DNA of 64,000 nt from Macrostomum hystrix (lineage: Eukaryota > Platyhelminthes > Macrostomidae), in the NCBI GenBank assembly GCA_950097015.1, contig CATNEN010000011.1, forward strand, positions 3,872,501 to 3,936,500, written 5' to 3'. The position numbers and the translations under genes are program-made. The notes beneath the pieces were generated by a model that made no database searches, was not told where the DNA came from, and saw nothing but the letters and a program-made list of their open reading frames with translations. Position 1 is the stretch's first letter. The number at the start of each line of letters is the position of its first letter. Below are positions 33,150 through 44,980 of the stretch, in pieces.

Positions 33150-34020
33150 GGACTGTAATTTTCCTCGCCATTGGAATGGCCATCTGCTTCGGTGATGGCA
33201 ATGCGGCGTTGCTTCGTTCTGCAAAATATCGGATGCACGCCGCTGGTTGAAGAACCCGAACGAGCCACTTAAAGTCAAGTCGCACAAGAGCTCAGGAAAG
33301 TACGGACAAGCCTGGGCCAGTGTGACATGCTGCACCGACCTGCTCATGCAGGTATTTGCCCAGCGCTTTGCTGACAGACCCGCTGACGAAAATTTGGCGC
33401 TCAAATTTCCCTATGGGTCATTCGATCGGCTTTTTTATCAATATCGCCAGCGCTACTAGCCGTTGCTCGCCAATGTTACGGTCTCTAAGTTCAGAAAGTG
33501 GCTGGAGACCATGGGCTTCGAAAACGTCACAGCCGAGGAGCAGCGACTGATGGCAGACGATCAAGGCCACACTGAAGGTGTTCAAAGGCAATTTTACCAG
33601 GTAATTTATTCTTTACTACTGCAACCGTGGTCTGTAGCAGCACACGCCTGGGCTGACCGGCTGGCTGCGTCGAAAATTCCTCCACCTAGAATCGGGTCAC
33701 GCGAGGAACGAGTGGCTAAAGCGCAGCACAAGCTGACGCAGTATTTGCTCAAGATCGTTTTCCTGCGCCATGACCAGGCACTGCCGCAGAGGGCTCACAT
33801 ATGGCCGTCGATTCGGTCCCTACGCAGTGCGATGGATACGGCCAGGGCCATCACGGCCATGGAAACGGTTGCTGACAGACTATGGCGGGCTCTGAGTACC
33901 GGCGACAAGCAAGCCTTCAGGACTCTGCTAAACATTGAGGTTTGCTGGATCCTCATCCAGCTAGGCTGGATACATTACGAGGAGCCACCACCACAGTTTG
34001 AATTTAGAAAAAAGGACTGA
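33150..34020 (+). pseudogene. Unrecognised broken ORF, about 290 codons
   Basis: Two frames in series look coding and are clearly richer in GC than the flanks. A first piece (TVIFLAIGMAICFGDGNAA) shifts frame near 33240. A second frame runs to 34020 with one in-frame TAG at 33457-33459; the part after it opens LANVTVSKFRKWLETMGF and ends PPPQFEFRKKD. It is rich in Trp, Arg, Ala and Gln and helical-looking. An acceptor-like CTAAACCTACACAG precedes it. It follows a Gypsy remnant but I do not recognise it as a retroelement protein. Could be a decayed host or element gene, or a gene with tiny introns. Confidence 0.4.
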
Positions 34021-34259
34021 CTAAATGCTTTTATAAATTCTTTGTGTGTATGCTTTATGGACATTTATTTTTGTGTGTTTCTACTTATCTTCACCATACT
34101 TTGTATCTGCGAGTGTTAATTGTTTTTGTTAACATGTTTTTGAAGAACTTTTTGCTATGTGTTTTGCTAATAATCCTTCGCTTATTATTCAGCATTATTA
34201 GTAAGAGGAGGCAGCTATAGTAGGCTAATTTGAATTTGTGCTAAAATATGTTACGTATA

Positions 34260-34904
34260 GGGTAATGTATCATCAACCAAACAAGAATGTGTATTTTTTT
34301 AACTTCAAACCTAAGCTACAGATTTTCTATTTAAGATATGATGATAAATCAAAAGCCAAGTTATAGAAAACAGTTACATCTTTCTAAAAAGTATCTGCTT
34401 TTGCTATTTTGACAAATAGAAAAAATGTTATTCCTGCTTTTTATCTAAAACAGAACAATGATTTTCATGTATCTTCAAACCAAACAGCGAATTTGATGTT
34501 TGGTTTTACTATTTGAGTGAGTGGTTTAATCTTATTTTTAAGGAGTGATCTATCATGAATTATGTCATTTGAAAGCATTTTTTCATGCTCTATAAATAAC
34601 TACATTTATGGTCATTTAATTGGCAAGCAACCGCATACAATCTTCGTCTAAAGTACATACTGAAAAAATGTTGTTAAAAAGTATGCTTTTGCAATAAAAA
34701 TTTCTACTGAAACATCAATATCTTTTTTTCCTCTTAATACTTCATTGCACATCATGCCTCAGCTTGTAGATAATTTCTTCAACTTTCAAATTAGTTGTTC
34801 TGTGAAACACAATAGCTTGTTTCTGTCTTGCGCGAGACCAAGGAAGGAGTCAAAATTCTTGTTTGGTTTTGAAGATACACTGTTCGGTTGATGATACATT
34901 ACCC
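34260..34904. mobile_element. TA-flanked inverted-repeat element (MITE), 645 bp
   Basis: The left end GGGTAATGTATCATCAACC has an exact inverted copy at the right end, and similarity extends further inside (AACAAGAAT). TA lies on both sides (34258-34259, 34905-34906), as for Tc1/mariner-type insertion. The interior has repeated TTTGGTTTTACTATTT-like words and no ORF. Confidence 0.8.
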
Positions 34905-37491
34905 TATGCTTATAATATTTGACCTATTCAATTTGTTTAAAATGTAAAAATATACTGTGTATACATTCAGCGAATTTGGGAAAATTACTATAAATAGAGA
35001 CAGAAGGGACTGGAAATAGCTAACCGTTTCGTGCCCATTATTAGATATTAGGCCTAGGCCTACGATAGGTTGCTAATAAATTGCAGTTTACTATAGTTTT
35101 TATGATCTATATATCTAAAATAGTTGTTTAGTTGAAGTTTGTTTATGACTAGATTTTATGAAAAAGATTAAATCAAGTCTAATTTTAACTATTTTTAGCA
35201 CAAATGAAAAATAATTAGGCCCTAGGCCTACCAACAAACAAATTAATAAAACATAAGCTTAGGCCTATTCACAAAGCTAAGCTGAAAAATTAGCCTAGTC
35301 ATTGAAATTAGGCATAACTGAAAATATATAGGCCTAGCTCTGATATTCAATAAAAACGTTTGACAGCTTGGAGTTAGCATAAGCAAGCCTAGCCCTAGAT
35401 GATTGATGTAGGCCCCTATGTGCTGTGGGAGTGTGACGTGTTGGATTGGCTAATTAGGCATACACAATCATTGAAATGCAAGTAGTATAGCACATTGCCT
35501 AGGACAGCATCACCAACAGTACAGATACAGAATATTCAGATAGGGTGGCAAGCCTGGGTCACTCGAAAAATTAAGTCAAGTTATTTAATGCTTCAGTTTT
35601 CTTACACTAGCCTACAGGTATTTATTGCTTCTTATCTCCATATGTAAATATTTGTTATATGTTATCTTTAGAGGCATAATTAGTTAAAACAGAACATCCT
35701 TGAGTTTTAAAAAGTTCAAGAACATGAGCTTATATAGCGAAACGTTTCCTGGTCACTTAGTCATCTGCTTTGCAAATACAGTGCTTTTGTGAAATGAACG
35801 CACGCACCTAACTTATTCGTCATTCTGCTTTCTATTTTATTCTATTTAATATTAGATAGTAGTACACTTATATTTTTTTCGTAATTTGACATAATCTATA
35901 TACGTGATTAAACATTGCAGCTTTTTATAAAACGTAAACAGTTGTTAATCTAGCCTAGCTTAAAAATTTACGGATATATAAAATTAAAAAATAGTGTTCG
36001 CTTTCTTAGAACATAGTAAGAAAGCCACCTGTTGATCCAATTGTGTGCTAGCAGATATAGTTAAGTTAGGCCTAACGTTAACAATATTCAGTACTATGAA
36101 TTTTTATAGAAGCCATTGTTTTTTAAGCGAAATATATCCATGTTAACAGCGAAGTGACTTTACATTTTCAAAGCAAACAAGGCGCTATACTAGGGGCCTA
36201 TATTGGAATGCTATAAAAACTTTACTTGTAATGTATACTATTGCTATTGCATTTGCATGGCAGATTGGCAGCCTTACCAGTTAAGCCCTAGGCTTAACAA
36301 TAATCTAAAAGAATTCATTTGTATAGGTTAAATGGTTTATAAAATAAAATTAAAATCTAACAACACTGATAAAGTATCTGACTGCCTCTCTTTTTTTGCT
36401 GCCTAATTCTAATGCACAAAAATAATTAAATTTGCAATTTGTTTTAGCTTGTTGTATTATAGATCATAATAAAGTAAAATGGCATTTGGATGGTTTGAAA
36501 TCCTTGAAATTTTGCCTAGTGACGTTTCCATAGACCATAGAAAAGATACAAAAAAGAGAAAATGTGTTTTTAATCACATTCCAAAATTGCAGTCAAAAGT
36601 CACTCCACTTGCTGTTATTTAGTTGTCATCAAATAATAAAATGTGAACCTTATATGATGTGTAAATGATAGTGAATCAAAGGTACAGGGGTTTTAGTGTT
36701 TTAGTTATTGTTTAGAACTGTTCTTCAAAAAAGGACCCTCTATACTCTATCCACTTTGGTTTATCATTTACAATTATTTATATACATTTCTACAATCAGC
36801 CATGTAAGTTATTGTAAACCACAGTGGATACAGATGTTTTTTTTGACAAATTTTGTATCACTTTATATAAAGTAGGGTTGGCCTAACAGCTTTTGTGGGT
36901 ACACCAAATATAGCATAATCATACTAGTTAACTGTGACATCTGTACAATTTTTTTAACAATCTAACAATATATAGCATGTTACATCATGCTATGCAACAA
37001 AAATGGGCAATTATAGTTGTCACACACAGTCATAGTGTGGTATGCAAATTGCCTATTTAAGTTTTAAGTTTAAAGTTTTTTGTATCTAACTAGCACATTA
37101 CTGAAATTTTTCTTGCATACATAGGTATATTTCATTTTTTGGTAGCTTCTGTCATACACAACGCATGATCCTAGCTACAGATCATTATGAATATAGTTTC
37201 TTTTGCTGGAGTCTCACACATGGTTGAGAAATTAAACTATGCTATCAGTTGTACTATTCTTAGACAGTGCAATATATATCAGTAAAAGTATTAAATTGAA
37301 GGCTATCAAAAATTTCTTGGTGGATATAATAATGATATCAAGTATTATATATTTCTTGGTTTCCAATAAAACATCTTTATATAATATAAAGAGTTCAAAA
37401 TTGATGCTGAGCACAAATTGAATTTTTATCGTATTACATTTAATTGTCAGTGCTATTTAGTTTGTAACTTTTATGTTTTGTGTAGCTAAAA
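34905..37491. other. Long AT-rich stretch upstream of the Kir gene
   Basis: No coding signal. TAGGCCTA-type words are frequent at 35040-35400. The stretch probably includes the promoter and first 5' UTR exon of the Kir gene, but I cannot place them. Confidence 0.45.
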
Positions 37492-37763
37492 CATACATGC
37501 GCAACACCCGGCCGAACCGGCCGGGTGAAATGTGGGCCAAGCAAGGTAAGTCGCAAAAACCAATTGACCAAGCGCAAAAAAATCAAAGGGGGGACCAAGG
37601 GACAAAAAAGGAAGGCGTGAAGAAAAGGAAAAGGGGGAGAGAAAAAGAGAGCAAATGAGAGCAAACTAAGTCGTAAATAGAGCAATGAAATGAACTAAGT
37701 CGCAAATGAGAGCAAAAACTAAGTCGCACGGCCGGCTAAGATTTGGGAGGTTGCGCATGTATG
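37492..37763. mobile_element. hAT-type MITE, 272 bp, with 8-bp target duplication
   Basis: AGCTAAAA occurs at 37484-37491 and 37764-37771, an 8-bp duplication as made by hAT transposases. The ends are inverted: CATACATGCGCAAC. Near the left end is a GC hairpin ACCCGGCC-GAACC-GGCCGGGT. The interior repeats AACTAAGTCGCAAA-like words. No ORF of interest. Confidence 0.85.
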
Positions 37764-37950
37764 AGCTAAAATATATATTAAATCTATGTTTATTAACAAT
37801 CCCTGTGTCAGTAATAATTTTGCTTAAAGTTATAACAAAAAACAAACTTGATTGGGGTTGATAGAAAATGTTTTATTGCTTTAATGCTTAATTGTTGGCT
37901 CGTGTCCCTTATTTTTTAGCAAATATTAACATTTTTTAATTTTATTTCAG

Positions 37951-40900
37951 CTCAGCTTTTGAATGTGAAGCATGTGCAGCATCATTGAATAGCTGATATT
38001 ATCTATCTTCATTTGTACTCTTGTCTACAAATCAGATAGATTCAAGTAGACTAAAAGAAAAGAAAAATGAGGTGAGTTTTTTCCCACAGAATCATTTTTT
38101 AACTTATTAATTCTTCATTTAATTTTGACACAGATTTTCCTAAATAAGTGCACATGGTACTGAGTATATTTACATATTAAACTTGAACACAACTTAAACT
38201 TAAACTTTTCTGTCTTGTTAAAAAAAACGAATTTAGCTAAGCACTGTTCTTGAGACTAAAAAACAATTCTTTAATCTGACAGCATTGATGCCAAAGCTGC
38301 TGGTGGCAGCAGTCGGGCCTTCTCCGTTCAGCCTGCAACAGCTGACTCGCCAACTTCAGCTTCTCAGCCGTCAGCAGCAGCAGCAGCAGCAGCTTCCACA
38401 TCTGGCGAATCCAAGCCCATATCAGCCATGCCGCACTACACAGTCACTGGCGCATCACAGGCCGATAATCGCCTGCGTCAATTCGCTCACAATCTGTTTC
38501 TATTTCGTAGAAAATCTGCCGACGCATTGGAGACCGCGTCAATGCCGCCGACTGCTGGCGGGGCGGAGGCCTCAGCGGCTGGTAGGCGGCGGCTGGCTGT
38601 GAGCACGAAGTCCTGGCGCGATATGAAAGCTAAGAGTACCAGAAGGTCAGTGCTAATTTTCTTAGACTTGTTCTTTACTATGTTAATTAGCTTTTTGTTA
38701 TTTAAGATGTCTTGCTTAATTATCTAGTTAGATTGTGCTCAAATCTATTCGTTACTTTTCTTCTAGGATAATTATGCTTAGCTATCCAGTTAAATTGTGC
38801 TCAAATCAAATCGCTACTTTTTTTCTAGGATATCCAGTTAGATTGTGCTCAAATCAAATCGTTACTTTTCTTCTAGGATAATTATGCGTAGCTATCCAGT
38901 TAGATTGTGCTCAAATCAAATCGTTACTTTTTTCTAGGATATCCAGTTACATTGTGCTCAAATTAAATCGTTACTTTTCTTCTTGGATAATTACGCTCAA
39001 CTATGTAGTTAGATTGTGCTCAAATCAAATCGTTACTTATTGTATAGCTAGGATGCAATGCTCCAACAGATTGTCATCCAACTCATTTTAGATACAAACG
39101 GTTGGTATTTAAAAATGGCGAATGCAACATCTCGCACTATAATATCAAGAAGAGAAAGCGCAGATTTCTAGCAGATATTTTCACCACATTGGTTGATATC
39201 AAATGGCGCTACGCTCTACTACTGTTTACCGTGGGTTTCATAGCCAGCTGGCTATTCTTCTCCCTGTTCTGGTGGCTAATTTGTTTCTCGCACGGAGATT
39301 TGGATAATCCTAGGCCGGATAAGTTTGTGCCCTGCGTGGAGAATGTGAAAGGCTTCACGGATGCTCTGCTGTTTTCTATTGAAACTCAACACACGATTGG
39401 CTATGGCTATCGATACCCATCCGATCGTTGCCCGGAAGCCGTCCTCATGGTTATGGTGCAGAGCTGCTTCGGTGTCATCATTCAGGTAAGACTGATAGAA
39501 AATTATGTTTTTTTAATAATCAAACTCTGGGTTTGAAAATCTCATGGTGGGATTTAGAGTTGAAGATCTTGTGGTGAGATTTTGAATTTAGAGATCTCGT
39601 GGTGGGATTTTGAATTCAGAGATCTCACGATGAGATTTGGAATTTAGAGATCTTACGATGAGATTTGAAATTTAGAGATCTCACGATGAGATTTGAAATT
39701 TAGAGATCGCACGATGAGATTTGGAATAAAAAAGTCTCATAAATAGATTTTGAAGCTACAGATCTCAGGGTGAGATTTTGAAGCTACAGATCTCGGTATG
39801 AGATTTTGAAGCTACAGATCTCAGGGTGAGATTTTGAAGCTACAGATATCGGTATGAGATTTTGAAGCTACAGATCTCCAGGTCTTATAAAAAATTTTGT
39901 ATAACAAATAAGTATGAAATTTACAACTGATAGGTCTAAAGTTCGAGTCTCAGTTCCTGGGAAGCAATTTGTGTCGCTGGGGTAGAAATTTTAGTTAAAT
40001 TGGCAGTGTCCATGGACTGCACAGCTGTACACAGCATTTCTCCTGAATCATGAATGCATCATTGGAGAGGTTGTAGCCTAGTGGTTAGGGCGTCGGACTC
40101 ACGACTTGAAGGTCGGGGGTTCGATTCCCGACTCCCCTGAACAATTTGTGTTCTTTAGCAAGACACTTAACTCTGCATTGCTTCAGTTCACCAAGCTGTT
40201 AAATGGGTACCAGCATCAGCTGGGATAATTGAAGGTGGGTGTGGCGTCCCCCCAGTCCATGGACTGAGGGGCTGTACGCAGCCTTCAGATGCGCCGCGCA
40301 TTAGCTGCGGCTGTGCTGTTGGCAGCTCATCTGGCCTAATTGAGGCAGGTGTAATCAATTATTATTAATTATAATTATGAATGCAGGCTCTGATGACAGG
40401 TCTAGTCTTTGCCAAGCTGTCGCGTCCCAAGAAGCGCGCCGAGACGCTGATGTTCAGCAAGAATGCAGTCATTTGCAAGCGCGACGGCCAGATGGTGCTG
40501 CTGTTCCGCGTCGGCGACATGCGGAAATCTCAGCTATTAGAGGCTCACGTTAGGGGGATTTTAATAAAAAAGCGAATCACCAAGGAGGGCGAGGTCCTGC
40601 CTTTAGAACAATTCGACATTGATCTGGGCTACGGCGAAGGTTTTGACCGACTGTTTCTAGTCTGGCCAATCATTGTGGAGCACAAGATTGACAAGGACTC
40701 GCCGTTCTACGAAATTTCTTGCAACGATTTGCTTTCGGAACAGTTCGAATTGATTGTCATTCTTGAAGGCATCATTGAATCCACTGGAATGACTACTCAG
40801 GTGACTGATTATGAGTTCTAGTTTATTCTAGTCTAGAGTTTGGGATTTCTAGTTTATTCTAGTCTAGAGTTTGGGATTTCTAGTTTATTCTAGTCTAGAG

Positions 40901-41789
40901 TTTGGGATTTCTAGTTTATTCTAGTCTAGAGTTTGGGATTTCTAGTTTATTCTTGTCTAGAGTTTGGGATTTCTAGTTTATTCTAGTCTAGAGTTTGGGA
41001 TTTCTAGTTTATTCTAGTCTAGAGTTTGGGATTTCTAGTTTATTCTAGTCTAGAGTTTGGGATTTCTAGTTTATTCTAGTCTAGAGTTTGGGATTTCTAG
41101 TTTATTCTAGTCTAGAGTTTGGGATTTCTAATTTATTCTTGTCTAGAGTTTAGGATTTCTAGTTTATTCTAGTCTAGAGTTTAGGACTTCTAATCTAGTC
41201 TAGAGTTTAGGACTTCTAATTTATTCTAGTCTAGAGTTTTGGATTTCTAGTTTATTCTAGTCTAGAGTTTAGGATTTCTAGTTTATGCTAGTCAGGCAGG
41301 GCTCATGAATTCAGGTCAGGAGGTCAGGAGTTCGATTCCCGACTGCTCTGAAAAATTTCATTCCCTGCTTACTGTTTGCAGGCCCGATCGAGCTACTTGC
41401 CATCTGAGATTCGCTGGGGTCACAGATTTGAGCGGCTAATCACCTACCAGAAGGACAACGGAGAGTATCAGATTAATTACGAAAAATTTCACGCTACCCG
41501 AGAGATCCCCAGATTTCCCCGGTGTTCGGCTAGGGATTTGGCCGAACTGGGCGAGGAGAATTTCCCAGATCAGGGGCTAATTGAGGACGACCAATACTCA
41601 CTGGCTAGCAGAACAGTCACCAGTGCTACTAACCTGCACGCCATCTTGCCCGCGAGTAGATTTTTAACTCGAGGAGCCGGCGAATCCGAGACCGCACCTC
41701 TGCAGCAGAGGAAACCTGCGGCTGCTGCTGCTGCTGCGTCTTCAACCAGCGGCTATTCCGATTTCGCCTGCCCTGTTTCGCTCGCCTGA
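37951..41789 (+). CDS. Inward rectifier K+ channel (Kir2/IRK-like), 527 aa
   Basis: Tetrameric plasma-membrane K+ channel setting resting potential. A 5' UTR exon starts at 37951; the ATG is at 38067 and only five coding bases precede the donor. Coding exons: 38067-38071, 38283-38645, 39092-39485, 40387-40800, 41382-41789; total 1584 nt. Exon 2 is a low-complexity N-terminus. Exon 3 has KRRFLADIFTTLVDIKWRY, M1 (GFIASWLFFSLFWWLI), the pore helix and filter TQHTIGYGYRYP, and most of M2. Exon 4 continues RPKKRAETL (PIP2-binding basic cluster) and the cytoplasmic beta domain (NAVICKRDGQM, EAHVRGILIK). Exon 5 has WGHRFERLI and an Ala-rich tail. The M2 residue matching Kir2.1 Asp172 is Gln (codon 39483-39485), suggesting weak rectification. 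Confidence 0.94.
38700..39060. repeat. Irregular 45/60-74-bp tandem repeat, Kir intron 2
   Basis: About six copies of GATTGTGCTCAAATCAAATC followed by GTTACTTTTCTTCTAGGATA. Alternate copies have an extra ATTATGCTTAGCTA piece. Most copies end in a splice-acceptor-like TTTTCTTCTAG. Confidence 0.88.
39515..39885. repeat. 28-bp tandem repeat, about 13 copies, Kir intron 3
   Basis: Left units GATCTCACGATGAGATTTGA-AATTTAGA; right units GATTTTGAAGCTACAGATCT. GAGATCTC-like palindromes recur. Confidence 0.9.
39925..40045 (+). mobile_element. Degenerate SINE C-like fragment
   Basis: GGTCTAAAGTTCGAGTCTCA resembles a Pol III B box, followed by GTCGCTGGGGTAGAAATTTT as in the 61455 copy and by CAGTGTCCATGGACTGCACA as in SINE B. 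Confidence 0.45.
40059..40376 (+). mobile_element. SINE family B, near full length, at the Kir exon 4 acceptor
   Basis: A tRNA-like head (GGTTGTAGCCTAGTGGTTAG, B box GGTCGGGGGTTCGATTCCC) is followed by the body CTTCAGTTCACCAAGCTGTT, CCCAGTCCATGGACTGAGG and a TTATTATTAATT tail. ATGAATGCA flanks it at 40050-40058 and 40377-40385, a 9-bp target duplication whose right copy forms the splice acceptor of Kir exon 4. Confidence 0.88.
40806..41290. repeat. 31-bp minisatellite, about 15 copies, Kir intron 4
   Basis: Unit TCTAGTTTATTCTAGTCTAG then AGTTTGGGATT. It starts within 15 bp of the exon 4 donor. TCTAGTCTAGA is nearly palindromic. Confidence 0.95.
41300..41352 (+). mobile_element. SINE family B head fragment
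   Basis: GAGGTCAGGAGTTCGATTCC then CGACTGCTCTGAAAAATTTC matches the B-box part of SINE B, 30 bp before the exon 5 acceptor. Confidence 0.6.
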
Positions 41790-44700
41790 AGAAAATTATC
41801 CGATTTTTTACCGCAATCTTTCGCTTTTTTAAAAAACAATTGAAATTTAAACAACGAATTAAAACAAATTTTACTAGAAATTCGCTATAGTGCATTAGGT
41901 TTATAGTTATTCTATTTGATTTGTAACCGCTTTTTAATTTATCTTACGCTCTTCCAATCAGTACAATTATCTTGTTTTGTCGGCAAGTCAATTAGCATGG
42001 CGTCCTGTTTTGAATTTTTCGTTTAACTAACAATCTCTTGTTTATAAAATCTACTCATTCGTATTGTTATTTAGGCTCGCTGATTCCGAGTTTCTGATTT
42101 CTGATTTTAAATTATTGTACATCTTCATTCAGAATTTCAGAATGCCGATTCCGGATCGCCAAATCCTCAATCCGAAATAATAAATCCTGAATCAAAATTC
42201 CTAAATCCTGAATTCGAACTCAAATCTACTCATAAATTTTGACATGTGAATTCAGAAGTTAGGAAAGCTAATTTAAATTAAAATTTCTAATGAAAATTAA
42301 TATCCAAATCTCAAATCTATGAGTATGACTTTTGATACTAAAAGTACTTAGCTAGTAGTTTACTTTTACTTTGCACTTTTAATTAGCTAGTTTTTATAAT
42401 CAAATTTTATCGATATATATTTCTGATATTTCAGTATTTTATAATACTTTTTGTTCAGCTTATTTCGCCAAATCCAGCACAAACCCAAAGTTAATTCGAT
42501 TCTTAAAAAGAAATAGTACATTTTTAATTTAGCCTAATCTCCATTCCGCTATTGTATTGCTGTATTTCCTAGCTAACCAGATATGCCAAGTAAAGAATTT
42601 AGTATTTCTTGTTTTCATATAATATTTTTTCTAGCCTTGTCTATTTTTACAAAATGATTAACCAGTACAAATGGACTCATCTGTCTGAATCAACTGGGCC
42701 TTTATGTGCATGTAGAAATTCATATCAAATCCATTAAAAAATAAACATTCACACTATCTATATTATTTGGCATGCGTGTTCGGTATCTGTACATCATTTG
42801 TAAAATTTAATTATTCATTTGTTGCATAATTATTTTTCTCTGCTATTCCTATTGGCTAACGAAGACTAGTCACGTGACTTTGGAGATGAGGTGGGTGTAT
42901 TTCCCAAAAGGATTTTCTAAAAATAGACACATAATAGTAATGAATCTCATGTGTTTAGCCAGTGGCACAGCTGCAGCTATGCAAAGGCGCTTTTAAAGGT
43001 TTTGTTGTGTACAGCAAATTAGTCCACGGACTGGGGAGTACTGATGTTTTAAATACCACGGAAACTATGTCGTTAATTAAGTCGTTGTGGATTAATTTCG
43101 TACATGCGTGTACCAAGTAAATCATTACTATGCCTGTATAGATTATCTACTGTTTGTTTCAGCTTAATATCTAAGAACAAGTTTCACCCTAGAGTATTAA
43201 GCTCTTCAATTCTGTCTGTCTTTCTTTCCTGTCATTGGTTTCTGCTTTAGAGCAATTAATTCCTGCCTAGGCTAGTTCCACACAAAACAAATAGTCTTAC
43301 ACAATTAATTAGCTACATTCTTTCTGTAGCTGCGTGCAATTCAAGCTAGTTCCTTTCACTTGGCACTGGAATCAGCTGGTTTGACTGCAATCTATTTTTT
43401 AAGTATTGTATACTTAAGACTCGCTTGACAGCCTCAGTACAGTGTATTTTATTTGCCTTGTATTGAAGGCTGCATTATTATTCTTCCGATTCAGGCGTAA
43501 TTCAACCGTGTTTTGTGTTTTATTAACAGATTTTCTTGCTCTGAAAGTAATTGACAGACACCAAGTAAAGCACTTAGTAATAAGGAGAGCTGAACGTCCA
43601 TAATAATGTGTCAATTAATTGCTGAAGTCAGACCAACACGGACTGGCAAGAGCTTCTAGATTAGCTGTGCACTACTTCAAGTAGCGTGGTTAACAAGCGT
43701 GTCACAGTTTTGTGAGTTCTTGTGTGTGTGCGTGTGTGTGCTGGTAGCTCGCGAGGAGACATGGCTGGTGGCGCAGTGCCTGGGACAGAATTAGGCGAGG
43801 AGAGGACTAGGTGATGATGGACGCACGCAGAATGAATGACGGTGAGGTTCTGGCGCATCGTCGAGATATTCAGCTATTCTTGTCGAAGACCCTGGTGACA
43901 AGGACAGCCAACATTGCTGTGTAAAAACATCTTTACATGTTAGTTTTTTGCCACAAGACACCCCGACGAAAATCGTTGAATATCTCGATGGTGCCGATGT
44001 TTTCCGATTCTCGAAGTCGTTTCATCGGATAGAACAGAGAAATCTAGCTTTCGCTCTGGATTTTTATGGCGATTAGTTGAATATATTTTGAGAGGTACAG
44101 AAAAAAAGAACAACAGTGGCTCTTAGAAATTCCCCGAGCTCTTTATGCTGTTAAGTGAATCCGAAAGACAGAGCGGCGACTTACAAGAGAGAAACTAGAC
44201 TAGTTCTTTTGTGCATTCATTTTATGAAAGCCAAATTCACAATTAAAAGAGTTAAAAGGTTGCGAATTAAGCAAAGTTCAACTAAAAATAATAGCACAAC
44301 TTGGCTCGCGTCTTGAGTTTAAACAATGCTTTAAAGCGTTTTATCTTAAAATACGAACTCTGGACCGTTCGCTGAATTAAACTCAATCTAGGCCACTGCA
44401 GAACACTCCAAAATTATCTTCTGTTGCATGCGATCGTACAACTAATCAAAATGGCACGCGGGACAGACGTTGAATTTCCAGCTGTAACTGCAGGTGTGTT
44501 TGAGCAGGCAGGTGAGTAGTTATAAAATTTGTGAGACGTGCACAGCTAAATGCTTTTAGAACCGTGTGGACTGTGAGAGCTTGAGAACAGGTCTGTTTAG
44601 AGAAAAAAAGTGAGCAAACACGCACACGGGTATAGAAAACAATCTCAACCGACTTTGGACACTGTAGCCATTCTCAATTCTTTGCCGAGATGATGATGCC

Positions 44701-44980
44701 TGCGTCTGCCAGGGGGTTTGGAGAGAAGCAATTGCACTCAGAGAGACTCAGCGCCAATGGCATTATTCTATTGTATATTGTGCTCTCGGACCAAGGCGGA
44801 AGCCAAAACAGACAGGAGAATAGAGGGCTTTAGAGACGGACTGCTAGGTAGAAAATAATACTACCTAAAGCCCTTCTCTATCACAATTCAACTTGGAAAA
44901 GAATTAAGAGAGCAATTCTGAGCACAGTCGGCAGGTCGGCCTGCAGGGTTTGAGATTGTCGTCTCTGAGTTGTGCTGAGT
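41790..44980. other. Intergenic, AT-rich, nothing firm
   Basis: Kir 3' UTR is expected at the left. Degenerate AAATCCTGAATC-like repeats lie at 42120-42250. A GT-rich patch lies at 43715-43745. Two arms, CGTCGAGATATTCAGC (43859) and GTTGAATATCTCGATGG (43975), form an imperfect inverted repeat resembling words inside the TTAA elements. No gene recognised. Confidence 0.45.
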
